A stretch of 64,000 bases of DNA from Adiantum capillus-veneris (GCA_014529385.2 CM043947.1:123330891-123394890); one strand, 5' to 3'. Counted from the stretch's first letter, positions 21,005 to 32,568 are shown. The notes: generated from the letters alone by a model not told the origin. Numbers and translations are program-made.

Positions 21005-22897
21005 CTAACTGTCCATTGTGCCAAGTCCATTCAGGTTCTGCAGCTTTCTGAACAATCTGTTTTTGAAAGCTGGAACCAATTGCAACAACTGATCCAAAGA
21101 TAATTGAAGAGGTGAGCTAATAAGTATTTCAAACCAGTCCTTATCATGTTTATTCTCCACCTCCTTACTCCCTTTATTCTGCTCTTCCTTTTCTTTTGGG
21201 TCATCCTCAATATCCACCTGCTTTGCCTGGTGTTTGGCAATCCTTTTTGTAACCTGGTCTCTTACCCCTTTTTGCTCCTTCCAATCCAAAGGTGCTTTAT
21301 CCTTAGACCTAGTCACTGCTAGAACTTCAACATGATCCTCCTGCACACATTGGTTACAGTCACAAGCCCATTGATGCTCTTCTTCATTCCCTTGCTGCTC
21401 CTGTTCTTGGTCAGTATCTTGAATCTGCTTATACTGAGAAAACATATCAAACAAGATTACATTTGCCTGAGCTGCTGGCTGATTTTGCTGCTGCTGCTGT
21501 TGCTGATTTTCAGGTTGATTGGGCTGATTATATCTCACAATGGGCATTCCCCTTTCTTCCCTATGCTTCACCCATAAAGCACAATTGGGACCTACCCAGT
21601 GATCTGGTGCACCACAGTACACACAGGGTCTCCTATTATTATTGTTCTCCTGCTCTCTCCAAGGAGGTCTAGGAGGTCTTGTCCTCTAAAATGGTGGTCT
21701 TCCCCTAAATGGTACTACTTGATTTGCTCCAATTTCTGGTCTTCCTCTTCCTATGTTAGGTGCTGTCTGCCCTCTATTCTTTGGATTATACCAACAGCTA
21801 GCAGTACTATGTCCATCCCTTTCACAAATGTGACAATACACTTTTTCTTTAGGTGCTACAACAGAATAACCAAACTTTTTAAGTTTGCCTACCAACTCTT
21901 GCTCAATACTCTACTTTTGCTTGACTTTCTTCTTCTTTCTGCTCTGTTTCTTCTTTCTTTTTTCTGTTTCCTCATCACTGTCTAATGGTGAGTCTGAATA
22001 TGAGTTCCCACTGGAATCTGTGTCTTCAGATGCTTCTTCTGAATCTGAGTCACTGTCTTCTTTTCCTTTTGCTTTGGTCATGCCAAGCCTCTTCTCCACC
22101 CTTGCAGCAGCAGTAACAAGGTCATCCAGACCTCCAGCAATATCAATGCTAGCTACTGCTCCCTTTAAGCTGCTTCTCAATCCTTTCAAAAAATAACCTG
22201 CTAACATTTCATTAGTGGGTCTTTCATTCCCCTGCAATCTTTCTACTAAAATTCTGAACTTCTGTGCATAGTCTTCAACCAGCATCTTATTTTGCTTAAT
22301 GTCTCTGAGTTTTCTCAGGACATCAATCGGAGTCTTCTCCTTTCTAAATCTCTGCAGAAATGCCTGCTTCAAAGCATTATAAGTAGCAAAATGTGCAATG
22401 CCATATTGGCTGAACCAACTCATGGCCTTTCCTTCCAATGTGGCAGCAAACTGTTCCATCTTCACTCCATCAGCATACATCACCTGATAGCCACTTGCCT
22501 GCCACTTAGTTTCAAACTGTGCCACATGACAGTCAGCATCTTCCTTACTCCCTGCTCTAAACTTGGCTGCCTTGACCTTTGGGTTGGGTGGTGGTTGAGC
22601 CATTGGAATGGGTTGTGGTGGTCTCCTAGGTCTTTGCCTGGTAGCCCCCTGAAGTGGGTCAAACTGGATCCTTCTCCTGGTGGTTCTTCTTGCCAGGAAT
22701 AAAGCTCCAATAAATTGCCTCACTCTCTCTTCTCCTGCTGCTCCTGATCCTACCCCTCCTTGGTCTACAGGTTGCTGCCCCTGAGCATCGGGTGATTGCT
22801 GATTGTCATGATCATAGTTAAATGGATCAATGTTTCCAGCCTGTGCTTGAGCCCTTGTGTAGTACACTCTTCCTACTCTCCTGTCTCCCTCTAACAT
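21005..22897 (-). pseudogene. gag: R gag and nucleocapsid
   Basis: From ATG 22897: an N-terminal variable part rich in Gln/Pro/Arg, then the retrotransposon gag domain (FAATLEGKAMSWFSQYG, LKQAFLQRFRKEKTP, VEDYAQKFRILVERLQ) and a Ser/Asp-rich acidic patch before KKKQSRKKKK. After in-frame TAG at 21911 the same frame gives zinc knuckle CHICERDGHSTASC. After TAG at 21686 it gives a second knuckle-like CVYCGAPDHWVGPNC with long Gln runs. A third TAG at 21005 precedes the protease. The frame is kept through all three stops, so either readthrough or point nonsense mutation explains them. Confidence 0.85.
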
Positions 22898-22916
22898 GCA
22901 TCATTACTTGAAAATA

Positions 22917-22943
22917 AACGTTAACCCAGCAGATCGCCAAATG
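22917..22943 (-). other. R primer-binding site
   Basis: Next to the 5' LTR the minus strand reads CAT then TTGGCGATCTGCTGGG. The position fits a PBS, but it is not the iMet site and I cannot name the tRNA. Confidence 0.5.
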
Positions 22944-23320
22944 TGTTGTGGGTTAGGTCAACACATGAACATCATACACAGCAAGAATAACCATCTACTC
23001 CACCATACTTCATTAACAACAATTCAGACACAGTAAACATGACTACTCAAAATATCAGAGTAAGCAGAGAATACACTGAATAGTTGCTGCACTGCACCAT
23101 CATCATCACATTCATATCAGAGAACAGATACATCGTGCGCAGATACATTCCCCACTTATATAGATAAATCCGACTTACCTACCCAGTCACAAGACATTCA
23201 GCAGACTGCAACTGAAATACAGTTACATCCGACTTAGCAAAATACAGCTCAGTAAATATCCGATAAGTCAAAATCCGACTTAGCTATTCAGAGTCAGTTT
23301 CTAACATGTGCCTCTCAACA
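22944..23320 (-). repeat. R 5' LTR (377 bp)
   Basis: Apparently identical to 14467-14843. The TSD CCGCA follows at 23321-23325. A minus-strand TATA-like CTATATAAG lies near 23155-23165. Confidence 0.95.
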
Positions 23321-24128
23321 CCGCACTGGCTTAGCACCTTCTTTCAGCTCTATATGCATTTCTTTGCCCTTGAACCCTCTGATCTCTTCATATGGAGTAA
23401 TGAACAAATCAGGAAAACTAGCCAGCATGTGCAAATATATCTCCTTCTCCATAGCTGAGAGGTCTCCACTCATCATTTGTGTCATCAATTCTTGCTTCTT
23501 TGACAACTGAACCTTGGTTTGCATTAGCCCTTCAATCACTTCATAAGGCCCTTCACTTTCATCTTCAACCTCATTTGCAAATACGACTACACCAGACTCC
23601 TAGATTTCTTTGTCCATCAAAAGAAATGCAACATCATAATCCTCATCACTGCTGGTAGTACTATCACTATCCTCGTCAAACACTGTGGAAAAGTCTTCAT
23701 CACTAGACTCATCCTCATCTTCATAGAGCTCCTCCAACCGTTTCCTTGTGTCCATATTATATAGCTTCTTGGCACTTGTCTTTCCATAGAGGATAATCGT
23801 ACCACGTCGCCAATCTTGAACAACTCCCACTGCACGTAACCATGGTCGGACCAATATAATAGGATATGCTCCCAACCCCGCTGGCATCACATGAAAATCA
23901 ACCACCACCTTTGCATCATATGCCTCCACTTCTAATCTCTTTACAACACCCAAACATTTTACTTTTTGATGGTTTGCCAATCTGATTGATCCGGAAACTT
24001 GACACCCCAGTCACTGTAAGACCCATCTTCTCAACACATGAGTGTGTTATGACACATATTTGGGCTCCTCCATCAACAGAACCCTCTCTTAGATTTTTTC
24101 TTTTGTGCGACACATCTACTATTGGGCA
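23321..24128 (-). pseudogene. pol: M_outer protease and acidic linker
   Basis: Active-site VDGGAQ near 24060-24078 with MGLTVTG following; a frameshift near 24000 moves the reading to 23980, which carries AYPIILVRPWL. The acidic Asp/Glu/Ser linker is at 23600-23760. After a stop near 23600 the linker end (MHIELKEGAKPV) runs to the R insertion at 23320. It is colinear with M_inner 7612-8492. Confidence 0.82.
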
Positions 24129-25572
24129 AATGTCTGGTAGCTCATCCATTGCCAACACCTTTACTGAACCTCTCTCTGGCTCTTTCTCCATTGGGTTAAT
24201 CATCCTCTTCCACTGTCTCTTTAGCTTAGGAACCATCTTTATATGCTGCCCAAAAGTAACATCGACTTTCCAGCTCGTTAGATACTCCTTCAAGTCATAG
24301 CTTAATTGCCCATCCCCTAGTGGAAAATCTGAAACATGAAACTTGCGACGAGCCCTTCTTTTCCTCTTGGCCTTGACATCCTCTCCTTCGTGACTCTTTC
24401 TCTTCTTCTTACTAAGCCCTGGGGCACATCTTCCTTCCTTGTCCTCTGTAGTCCTCTTCCCAATTGGCATCACTAATGTATCCTCTAGCTTTGATGCCTT
24501 CTCCAAGGTTACTACACTTAGCACTTTTGTCTTTCCCTTTTCCTCCTGGGTTAATCCACTGGTTCCTTCATCTCCCTTAATTTCGATGCCATAATCATTT
24601 GACCTAGTTAGCACCTGTCTTGGCAATGGATACATTTCTTCCCCCATCCTTCGTGGCTTATCACATTGTGGACTGATGTGTCCCAACTCTCCACAATTAT
24701 AACATGTGTGCGTCTGCCTCCAGAACCTACCATTGCTTTTTCTAACACCATTCCTAGGTCTCTCTTCACCTCCTAGGCTGATTTGCAAACCTCGCTCGAC
24801 CTCCATTGGTTCCCACCTGCCCTAGCATGTTTAGGCTAATATTATTCATTAAATCTACCACTTGCCTCATGTCTTACCTTAACCCATCATCTTGCACTGC
24901 TGTAGTGACCACTGCTGGCATAACCTGAGGAGTAACAGGAATCACTAGTTCGTGATGAACCACTGGCATGCGACCTTGCGAAGAATCTATAGGCTGAAAT
25001 TTAGACCTCATGGGCAAAGACTCTACTCCTAGTTGGCTCATTTTTCTCAACTTCCACTCTTTGTTCCTTGCTACCTCTAGTGCATCTTCATACGTCCTAT
25101 GCTTCTTTAGCTCCACTCTCCAACGTATATTCTCCCAAAGACCGGCCAAGAACCTGTCATTTTTCATCATGTCAAGCGGGGGTACCTGTGGTGCTAAGGC
25201 CTTGCACATCCGCTCCCATGCCAATGAGAACTTACGTATGTACGCATCTACTCGCTCACCTTCCTTTTGCACCAAACCCTCTACTTCCTGCCACACTCTG
25301 TCAGGATCTTATATCTTCACAAACTCCACTTTCAACCCATTCCGTAGATTGTCCCAACTCAACCTTACGAGCGGATCAGCCCCATGCAACTCCTCTTCAA
25401 ATGCTTTGGACCAAGCTTGTGCATCACTCTTCAAACAAATTTGGAGAAGACGTAACATCTGTGCCGGGTCATGAATCTAGTTGTTGTTAATGCAGGCAAC
25501 CTCCATATTTTTCAAAAAGTCTTCCACATCTTCATAACTTCTTCCATGAAACTATGGATAAGAGAAAGCCAT
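24129..25572 (-). pseudogene. gag: M_outer gag with CCHC zinc knuckle
   Basis: Start by homology to M_inner at ATG 25572; the seventh codon is TAG. The capsid-like domain is recognisable (WSKAFEEEL, LSWDNLRNGLKVEFV), with TAA near 25310 where M_inner has Glu and TAA near 24874 where M_inner has Gln. The knuckle CYNCGELGHISPQC lies near 24680-24720, and the basic RKRRARRKFH region near 24330-24350. Confidence 0.85.
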
Positions 25573-25675
25573 GGCTACCCAAGTTATGATGCTTTGAGAA
25601 CCCCTTCGAACACACGTGCAAGAACCCAAAACTTTTGATTGACTCAATCCCCAAAAAATTCAATGGAGCTGAACT

Positions 25676-25895
25676 TTAGATAAGGACAAACACATGCACA
25701 TCAAATTAGTTTTCATAGTTGATCATCGGAATTACAACAGGCAAAGGACATTCCAGGATCTCTCTTAATCTTCTTGGCCCAAACATAAAGACTATGCAAT
25801 GCTGGAAAAAAAATCTTTCTTGACACATGAACATCTATTTGGATTCTTTGAGTTAAATGAAAAGGAGTGAATTGAGGGCCATTTTGATCATCCAT
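25676..25895 (-). pseudogene. Leader ORF A of M_outer, frameshifted
   Basis: Starts MDDQNGPQFTPFHL like the M_inner copy and is colinear with it, but is 220 rather than 219 nt long. One extra A in the run near 25805-25815 shifts the frame in the middle, and TAA replaces a Ser codon near the end (before FDVHVFVLI). It sits the same distance upstream of gag as in M_inner. Decay of this copy makes the intact copy at 9990-10208 more meaningful. Confidence 0.7.
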
Positions 25896-26628
25896 TAAAT
25901 CCAACCATGAAGCTCCCAAGAAGTCACAGCTGACTTATCCTCTGATTTTGCCAAAATTTCAGCAGCATAACAACATAAATGGCTCAAAAGACCAAAAAAC
26001 CAGCCATCATAACTTGGAAAATTTTTGACAAAGTTTCCCCAGAAGTAGAGCAGTGTGAACCCAAAATATAGATTGTATATGTATGCATAAACTGCCAACA
26101 ATAGAACCCGAGCATCAAGTAGGAATCATTAGTACATAGCCTATGGCGAGGTCACGAAAAGGGTGCTCCAGCTACCTGTATCACCGACAGGATCTCCACA
26201 TTTGAGAATCCCCCAGCTCAATAAAACCTCACGCTATCGACCCTCACACGAAGGCTTATGCAAATCTCGTATAGTCAAGTCTCATTAATGACTATCTTCC
26301 AGACCAAGTCTCAGAAATGGCTGGGACTGCCAAATAAAACTAATTATGGCTCCACAAAGGCGTAAAATGGCAATTTCCACAAGTAACGTACAATCTAGTA
26401 GACAATGCGGTCAAACAGGTACCAAATGATGCATACCCACAACAACTGCAAGTGACACCAGTGCTAGTATATCACTGTACTCCAGCTACCTGTACCTGTG
26501 TGAATCAACTGTACCTGTCTTTGTAACCTGTAACCTGTAGTCTGCAACCTGTAATCCCGAATCTCGAAGCGTGAAGCTCGAAGCAGAAGGTACTCGAAGA
26601 AGATTCTCCGTAGGGGCACCAAAAGAAT
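25896..26628 (-). other. M_outer leader and primer-binding site
   Basis: Colinear with 10209-10943, with no supported ORF. The likely PBS TGGTGCCCCTACGGAG is on the minus strand at 26606-26621, one base off the H version in the C-run. ACCTGTA-like words lie at 26485-26555. Confidence 0.62.
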
Positions 26629-27664
26629 GTGAGCGGGATGGAAACAGACAGAACGCCTCTTTAATGACCCGACACACACTCTTGGGATGATACACACACA
26701 CACACTATGGGGCACCACTCGGCTTACACAACCCGCCTGGCCGAGACAGGAAACACACCTACGGAGTGAGAGGAGAGAGACTACCCATTTACCCACTCTA
26801 CACAGAGAGAGAGACACACACACATACACCCAAAAAATTCAGCTCAAAAGAGGAGAAATTCTGTTGTTTAGATACAAATGAGCTTGTTCCATTACCAATG
26901 GGGCAAACAGCTCACACAATATGGGTAAAATATGCCAGATATAATCACAAACTGGAGAAGAAGCTTCGCTCGTATGAGAAACTTACACAACAAAAACATA
27001 AAAAAAAAGAGTGAGGAATTTGGAAAAATGAATAGCGTCATCGCGTCCGGAACGGCCCAAAACCCAAGTCTACAATATCAAAGTGCTCAAATCCGACCTC
27101 GGATGAGCAGTTTATGGCCAAAACAGGCTCCAAAATGAGCAAAAACACAGTTGCGGCTGTTCCTCCTCTCTTCTCCATGTTTTTTCTGGTCTTCTCTCAG
27201 TCTTTTCAGCTCCCACACTTAGCTTTATTACTTGGGCACCCTTTACCTTTTAGATGACCTCAAACGAACCCCGAAAAGGCCAAAAACTGACCTCGCAGTT
27301 CATAGTTGTCACCCTGCTGTATCCATACGCACACCTGTCACTCAACTTTTTCCAATAATGCATCCCGCCACCACGTGAAGTGGACCCAAAAAATGGTCCT
27401 CATGATGAACTTTTTTCATATTTATCACAAGAAAACACCCATGTTGTGTCCGTACTCATCCACGTGCAAATTTTGACCCCATTCAACCTCTTGACGCCAT
27501 CTGACGCACCTGCTTACCTCATGTCATCGGCCCGCGGATAGCTTCCTCAAGAAGTTTTACGTGCTCCCAACTCCTCATTATTATAGAAAAAACACACTAG
27601 TACTGGTGATAGTGAAAATCGATGCACTATGTACATGCTATCATACCTTTACGCATGTGGGCTC
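26629..27664 (-). repeat. M_outer 5' LTR, left part
   Basis: TGTGAGCGGG start, colinear with 10944-12085 until the G insertion at 27664. The last ~100 bp reappear at 39864-39965. Coordinates include TSD copy GGCTC (27660-27664). Confidence 0.9.
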
Positions 27665-27666
27665 AA

Positions 27667-28630
27667 TGTTGGGATCCTCGTGAGGGAGTTTTTTCACGGC
27701 GCGTCGGTGGTCCGTCCTTGCCTCAAGCGCCCCCATATGGGCTGTCCCTCATGCATGCCGGCGGTCCAGGTTCCCACTTTTAACATAACACCCGCTAACC
27801 TAACACTCTCTAACCTAACACCAAGTGACCTAACACGGGTGACCTAACACGGCAGGTGACCTAACACCGGTGACCTAACACCCGATAACCTAACTCCCCA
27901 ACGTAAACGGTGCTTGAGGGGGACTGAGGCTCCGTTTGGTGAATTGCCCCTCTCCGCGGCCATGCTCCCTGCGGGCCAACACATGACGACCCGTGGACCC
28001 GTCGCTCCCGTGAACGCAACACGACTCTGGGAGCCCCCGAAAGGCATTTTGCAAGTGAGAGCCCCGCTTGGGATCCCCGGGGGTCCCGTGGTCCAAATCG
28101 GCCCGGGACGTGCCCGCGGGGATGTTTTGGCATTTTGTACAGTTTTGGGGACCGCGGCTTCTTGACGGGACCGACGGTGATTTCTTGAGAGGGATTTCTA
28201 CCTCAAGGCCATGGGGCTTCGGTGGTATGCCTGAGCTCTCCGAATTAAAGGACTTATATGGGAGTAGTACTCCACTCTTGGTGAACCGTGCGCATCCTGT
28301 CGGGTAGCTAAGAGGGGGCTGGTTGTTCAACCACAGCCAAGGTGGAAATCCTCACGTCCATAAAACCATCTACCCATACTAGGTTGGAGTTAGGTTAACC
28401 CAGTCTTTAGAGGCGCCGGAGGGGCCTCCGTCCCTTTTTGTAATCAACTTTTTGAATCAATACAAAGCACCCGTCACGGGCTTGTTTCTCCAAATCTTGA
28501 TTCGTGCATCCCTTTGAAATACTTGCTCAGCTTGTTGTGAAGTCGGCGAACTTGTGTTTAGGTGGAGGATCGGCAAATGCGCGCGGCCCCTAAGTCCCAT
28601 TTACGGGCCGCTCTCCAGGGTCCCGTAACA
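27667..28630 (+). repeat. G 5' LTR (964 bp)
   Basis: TGTTGGGATCC...CCCGTAACA; partner 38888-39858. Contains the degenerate CCTAACAC tandem array (27785-27897). GC-rich compared with its neighbours. Confidence 0.92.
27785..27897. repeat. CCTAACAC-type tandem array in G 5' LTR
   Basis: Repeated GTGACCTAACACC and TAACCTAACACCC words, period about 13-17 bp. The partner array in the 3' LTR (39005-39140) has a different copy arrangement. It resembles telomere sequence only superficially, as it lacks the plant CCCTAAA unit. Confidence 0.75.
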
Positions 28631-28632
28631 CT

Positions 28633-28645
28633 TGGTATCAGAGCT
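28633..28645 (+). other. G primer-binding site (tRNA-iMet)
   Basis: TGGTATCAGAGCT two bases after the 5' LTR, the standard plant site complementary to initiator methionine tRNA. Confidence 0.92.
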
Positions 28646-28664
28646 AGAAAATCAAAGCCGGTCT

Positions 28665-29326
28665 ATGCCTAACAGAGGGGCACAAAGACCCGCTGAAAGT
28701 GACTCAAGCAGCACGTCCCTACCCGCTGCAAGATTGGAAGAAATCGCACCGGACGGGGTAATTGACTCTTGGGATTATTCTAGGTGGATACGCTTGCAAG
28801 GGAGACTACAACGCCTAGATCCTATCAACAAAGCCGGCCCAGAATTTGAGTCCGCACCTTCCTCACCTAACACAATGAGTCACACTGACGAAGACTCATT
28901 TCACGGAGAGAGGGATGACCCCCCCCCCCCCCTCCCCCCCCCCTCCCCCCCCGCGAAGACAGAATGAACTGGTGGGAGGCAATACTAGAGTCTCAAGCCG
29001 CGTTGGTCCAACAGCTCGTACATGTGAGTCTAATGAATGCTCAGAATGCCGCAAGCGGACAAAGGAAAAGGACACGCAAGCACGTCAGGAGTTCCCGCGA
29101 GTGGGAGTGATTGAATGGGAAGATTCAAGCCAATCAAGCAACATTAACCATGGCAGAAAGGTTAGTGGACTCCAACTTGCGCCGAAAGGGGGTCACCAAC
29201 ACAAAGACTGGGGGAGGTGGGACTACCCCTAAAAATTCAAACAAAATTCAATCTTCAGCTGGGCCTCAGAGAAGTGAGCCTGCAGGTAACACATCAAGCC
29301 AGACCCGACCATACGGAAGTTAGGAA
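28665..29326 (+). pseudogene. gag: G gag, N-terminal part
   Basis: Start at ATG 28665 (MPNRGAQRP); the frame opened at 28632 begins with TTG inside the PBS and is not used. It encodes a hydrophilic N-terminal region, then a pure C-tract at 28919-28952 (Pro-rich if translated) where the frame is probably lost; later short frames show no clear capsid motif. Element E is inserted at 29326. The conserved capsid domain expected here is missing, so this gag is both truncated and split. Confidence 0.6.
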
Positions 29327-30102
29327 TGTTAGGAAATAAGACGTAGCTAAATAGATAATTGAGTAGATTACTTAATGGAGAGAGACAAATTTATATACAT
29401 GAGATTATAGAGTAGAGAGAGAGAGGGAGAGAGAGAGAGAGAGAGAGAGTACACACGATATACGTGGTTCACCCAATGTGGGCTACGTCCACGGGAAAGC
29501 AGCCACTCAATGGCTTTAGTACTTCAAAACAAGAAGTAGTTTACAAAGGGATTATACCCTTAATGGAGCTCCCGCCTTGCTTCACTCTCACCACCTCACA
29601 CTCACCTTGTTGCATCAACTTCACACTCTAAAATGTGTGTAGAAATGGACTCCTTTTATAGGCCAAAAGGGCTGCCCTCTCTTATGAGAGACATCCATGT
29701 GTAGCCGCCCTTGTGCAAATAAGTCCAAATCGGCCCCTCCAATCCGCCCATGTGTGGCCGCCCTTGAGAAGACAAGTCCGCTTTTGAATTCGGCCACCGG
29801 CCATTGACTTCCGACCACCGGCCATCGGCCATTGACTACCGGCCACCGGCCAACCGACCGGTTGTTTTCCGACCACTTTCCGACCGCCGTCCGGCCATAA
29901 TATTCTAGCGAAAAAGAATATTCCGGTGAAAAAAATATTCCCGAGGCCTTTAAAGTTGCCCCTGATTCTTGTCCGTGAAAATTTTGGTTTCCGGTGAGTG
30001 ATTTTTCTTCACGCACGATGGCTTCTCCTCATAATGGGGGCCTTACAAATGTGCGCTTTTACCACAGAAAATTACAAGGGTAATCAGGCTCCATACTTAA
30101 CA
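29327..30102 (-). repeat. E 3' LTR (776 bp)
   Basis: TGTTAGGAAATAAG...CATACTTAACA; partner 34123-34913. Contains (GA)n at 29409-29448 and a CCGGCCA-rich minisatellite at about 29795-29860. A PPT-like GGGAGAT lies next to it on the minus strand (30103-30115). Confidence 0.93.
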
Positions 30103-30162
30103 ATCTCCCACTTAGAGACTGATCTCCAAACCAAACCTATGACTGCTTTCCATTCTGGCTTC

Positions 30163-32568
30163 TTATCCTTGAATGCCGATTGAAGATGAGCAAAAGCTCA
30201 ACTTCTCCTTGTTGACTACCTTTTTAAACACGTCTGTAGGATTTTCACTTGTATGCACCTTTCCTAGCTTTAGTTGTCCCTCTTCCAAAAGAGTGTGTAT
30301 GAAGTGATATCTCACCTCAATGTGCTTTGTCCTTGAATGAAAGGCTGAGTTCTTCGCAAGATGGATAGCGCTTTGGCTATCACTGTACAAGACACAATTG
30401 TCTTGTTTGAATCCAAGCTCTTCTAAGAATCTGTGAAGCCACAGAATTTCTTTGCTTGCCTCCATCATTGCTACATACTCTGCTTCCGTGGTAGAAAGTG
30501 AAACCACTTTCTGCAGCTTTGAATCTCAGCTTACTGTTGTGCCTCCAACCGTGAACACATAGCCAGTAGTGCTCCTTTGAGTATCTTTGTCACCTGCCAT
30601 ATCTACATCAGCATACCCTTCTAGGAAAATATTAGTTTCTCCAAAATACAAAGCATTTTTTGTTGTCCCTTTTAGATACCTAAGTATCCACTTCACAGCT
30701 TGCCAATGCTCTTTACCTGGGTTGTCCATGAACCTACTCACAACTCCCACTGCATGTGCAATGTCTGGCCTTGTCCAGACCATAGCATACATTACAGAAC
30801 CTACCGCTGCAGCATATGTAACTTTAGACATATAGTCTATTTCCTCGTGTGTCTTTGGACACATATCCTTCGTTAGTTTAAAATGACTAGCCAAAGGTGT
30901 AGAAACTGGTTTTGCATTTTGCATTGCAAACCTTTCTAGTACCTTCTTGATGTAATCTTCTTGAGATAGCTTTATTGTCTTCTTCGTCTTGCCCCTTGAT
31001 ATTTTCATACCAAGTATCCTCTTTGCAGCACCTAAATCTTTCATTGAAAAAGATTTGGACAGCTCCTCTTTTAGGTCTTTGATGTCCTGCATGTTAGCAC
31101 TTGCAATCAACATGTCATCAACATACAACATTAGGATGATGAATTTCCCATCTCCCAAATTCTCCGTGTAGACGCAGTGATCCGAGTTGCATCTTGTGAA
31201 TCCATGATCCAACATCCATCGATCAAACTTCAAATACCATTGTCTTGATGCTTGCTTTAAACCATACAAGCTCTTCCTTAATCTGCAAACCATTTTCTCC
31301 TTACCTTTTACTTCATACCCCTTTGGCTGAAGCATGTAGATTTCCTCCTCTAAGTCACCGTGAGGGAATGCAGTATTTACATCCATTTGCTCAAGATTTA
31401 GATCATGAGCATCCACAAGGCTTAAGACAAGCCTAATTGAGTTCATTTTTACAACAAGAGAGAATATTTCATTGAAGTCAATACCTTTCTTTTGAGAAAA
31501 ACCTTTTACCACAAGCCTAGACTTGTACCTTTTCTTCCCACCTTCTTCTTCCTTCACCTTGTACACCCATTTGTTTTGAAGTGCCCGCTTACCTTTAGGC
31601 AACTCAACCAACTCCCATGTTTGGTTGCGATGTAGTGAGTCCCTCTCCGCTTGCATGCTCTTCGTCCATTCTTCTTTGGATTCATCCTGCATAGCTTCTT
31701 CATATGATTCTGGCTCTCTAGAATCTAAGATCAAGAGATGGTTGAAGGAAGGAACAAACCTTTCTGGAGGTCTACTTTCTCTTGTAGATCTTCGGGGAAT
31801 AGGTTGAGGCTCCTCATTTGGTTGACGTTGACGTTGTTGCACATTGTCACCGTTTGCAGTCCTTGAGTCTTTACCGTCCTCAAGCTCCATGTACTCATCA
31901 CTTGTTTCTTTTGTTTGTTTTCTTTCCAAGTAATCTTTGTACATATTTTGTTCGTTAAAAATTACATCCCTACTCCTTAAGATTTTACCATCTTCAGGAT
32001 TCCATAGGCGATACCCAAAGTCTCCTTCTCCATAGCCAATGAAGAAACACTTTTTGGACTTTGCATCTAACTTTGATCTTAGGCTTCTATCTATGTGCAT
32101 GAAAGCCTCACACCCAAACACTTTGAGAAATGCATGATTCACCGGTTTACCTGTCCATGCCTCTTCTGGAACTCCCCCATCCAATGCCGTTGAGGGTGAC
32201 CGATTGATTAAGTACACAGACGTACTTACAGCTTCCGCCCAAAGCTCAAGCGGTAGGCCTGCATGTAGCCGCATGCTTCGTGCTCGCTCCATGATTGTCC
32301 TGTTCATCCTTTCCGAAATCCCATTTTGTTGAGGTGTCCTTGGGGTTGTCCTCTGCCTCCAAATGCCATTGCTAGCACAAAAGCTTTCAAAAGCTTGGCT
32401 GCAATATTCACCTCCATTGTCGGATCTGAGACATTTAACCTTGGTACCTGTTTCATTCTCCACAAAGGCTTTCCACCTTTGAAATATGAAAAATACATTG
32501 GATTTATTCTTCATGACATAAACCCATGTTTTCCTTGTCGCATCGTCTATGAATGTTACATAGTACAA
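30163..32568 (-). pseudogene. pol: E integrase core, reverse transcriptase and RNase H
   Basis: Integrase DDE core: YYVTFIDDATRKTW, LRSDNGGEY, PQQNGISERMNRT, all three acids present; GKKR-type Copia GKPVNHAFLKVFGCEAF follows. RT: LVVKGFSQKKGIDF, QMDVNTAFPHGDLEEEIYM, SLYGLKQASRQWYLKF, catalytic LYVDDMLIAS. RNase H: GYADVDMAGDKDTQRSTTGY, then SLSTTEAEYVAMMEA and HIEVRYHFI. A TGA near 30526 replaces the Trp expected after GGTTVS. The rest of the frame is open, so this is the best-kept pol in the centre of the window. Confidence 0.9.

Larger units (their letters stand above)
14467..23320 (-). mobile_element. Element R: recent Ty3 element with long post-integrase ORF
   Basis: 8.85-kb insertion in M_outer, between the linker and RT. 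LTRs 14467-14843 and 22944-23320 look identical over 377 bp, and the TSD is CCGCA (14462-14466 and 23321-23325). Minus-strand order: gag, CCHC, protease, RT, RNase H, integrase, then a ~700-residue extension. FVDDFSVFG in RT and a long ORF after integrase resemble the Athila group; there is no second RNase H. Four in-frame TAG codons and one frameshift break gag-pol despite the identical LTRs. Confidence 0.92.

Noticed and set aside
18838-21913. Alternative genetic code with TAG as Gln
   Set aside because: Other elements here have TAA, TGA and TAG at Tyr, Arg, Trp, Glu and Lys sites, so ordinary nonsense mutation explains them better.
27785-27897. Interstitial telomere repeat
   Set aside because: The unit is CCTAACAC-like with a 13-17 bp period, not CCCTAAA.
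27844-28330. GC-rich ORFs on both strands in the G LTR, also at 39208-39600
   Set aside because: Present in both LTRs, many overlapping frames on both strands; GC-rich LTR sequence without domain evidence.
28632-28664. Upstream start for G gag
   Set aside because: It would begin with TTG inside the primer-binding site; the ATG at 28665 is preferred.
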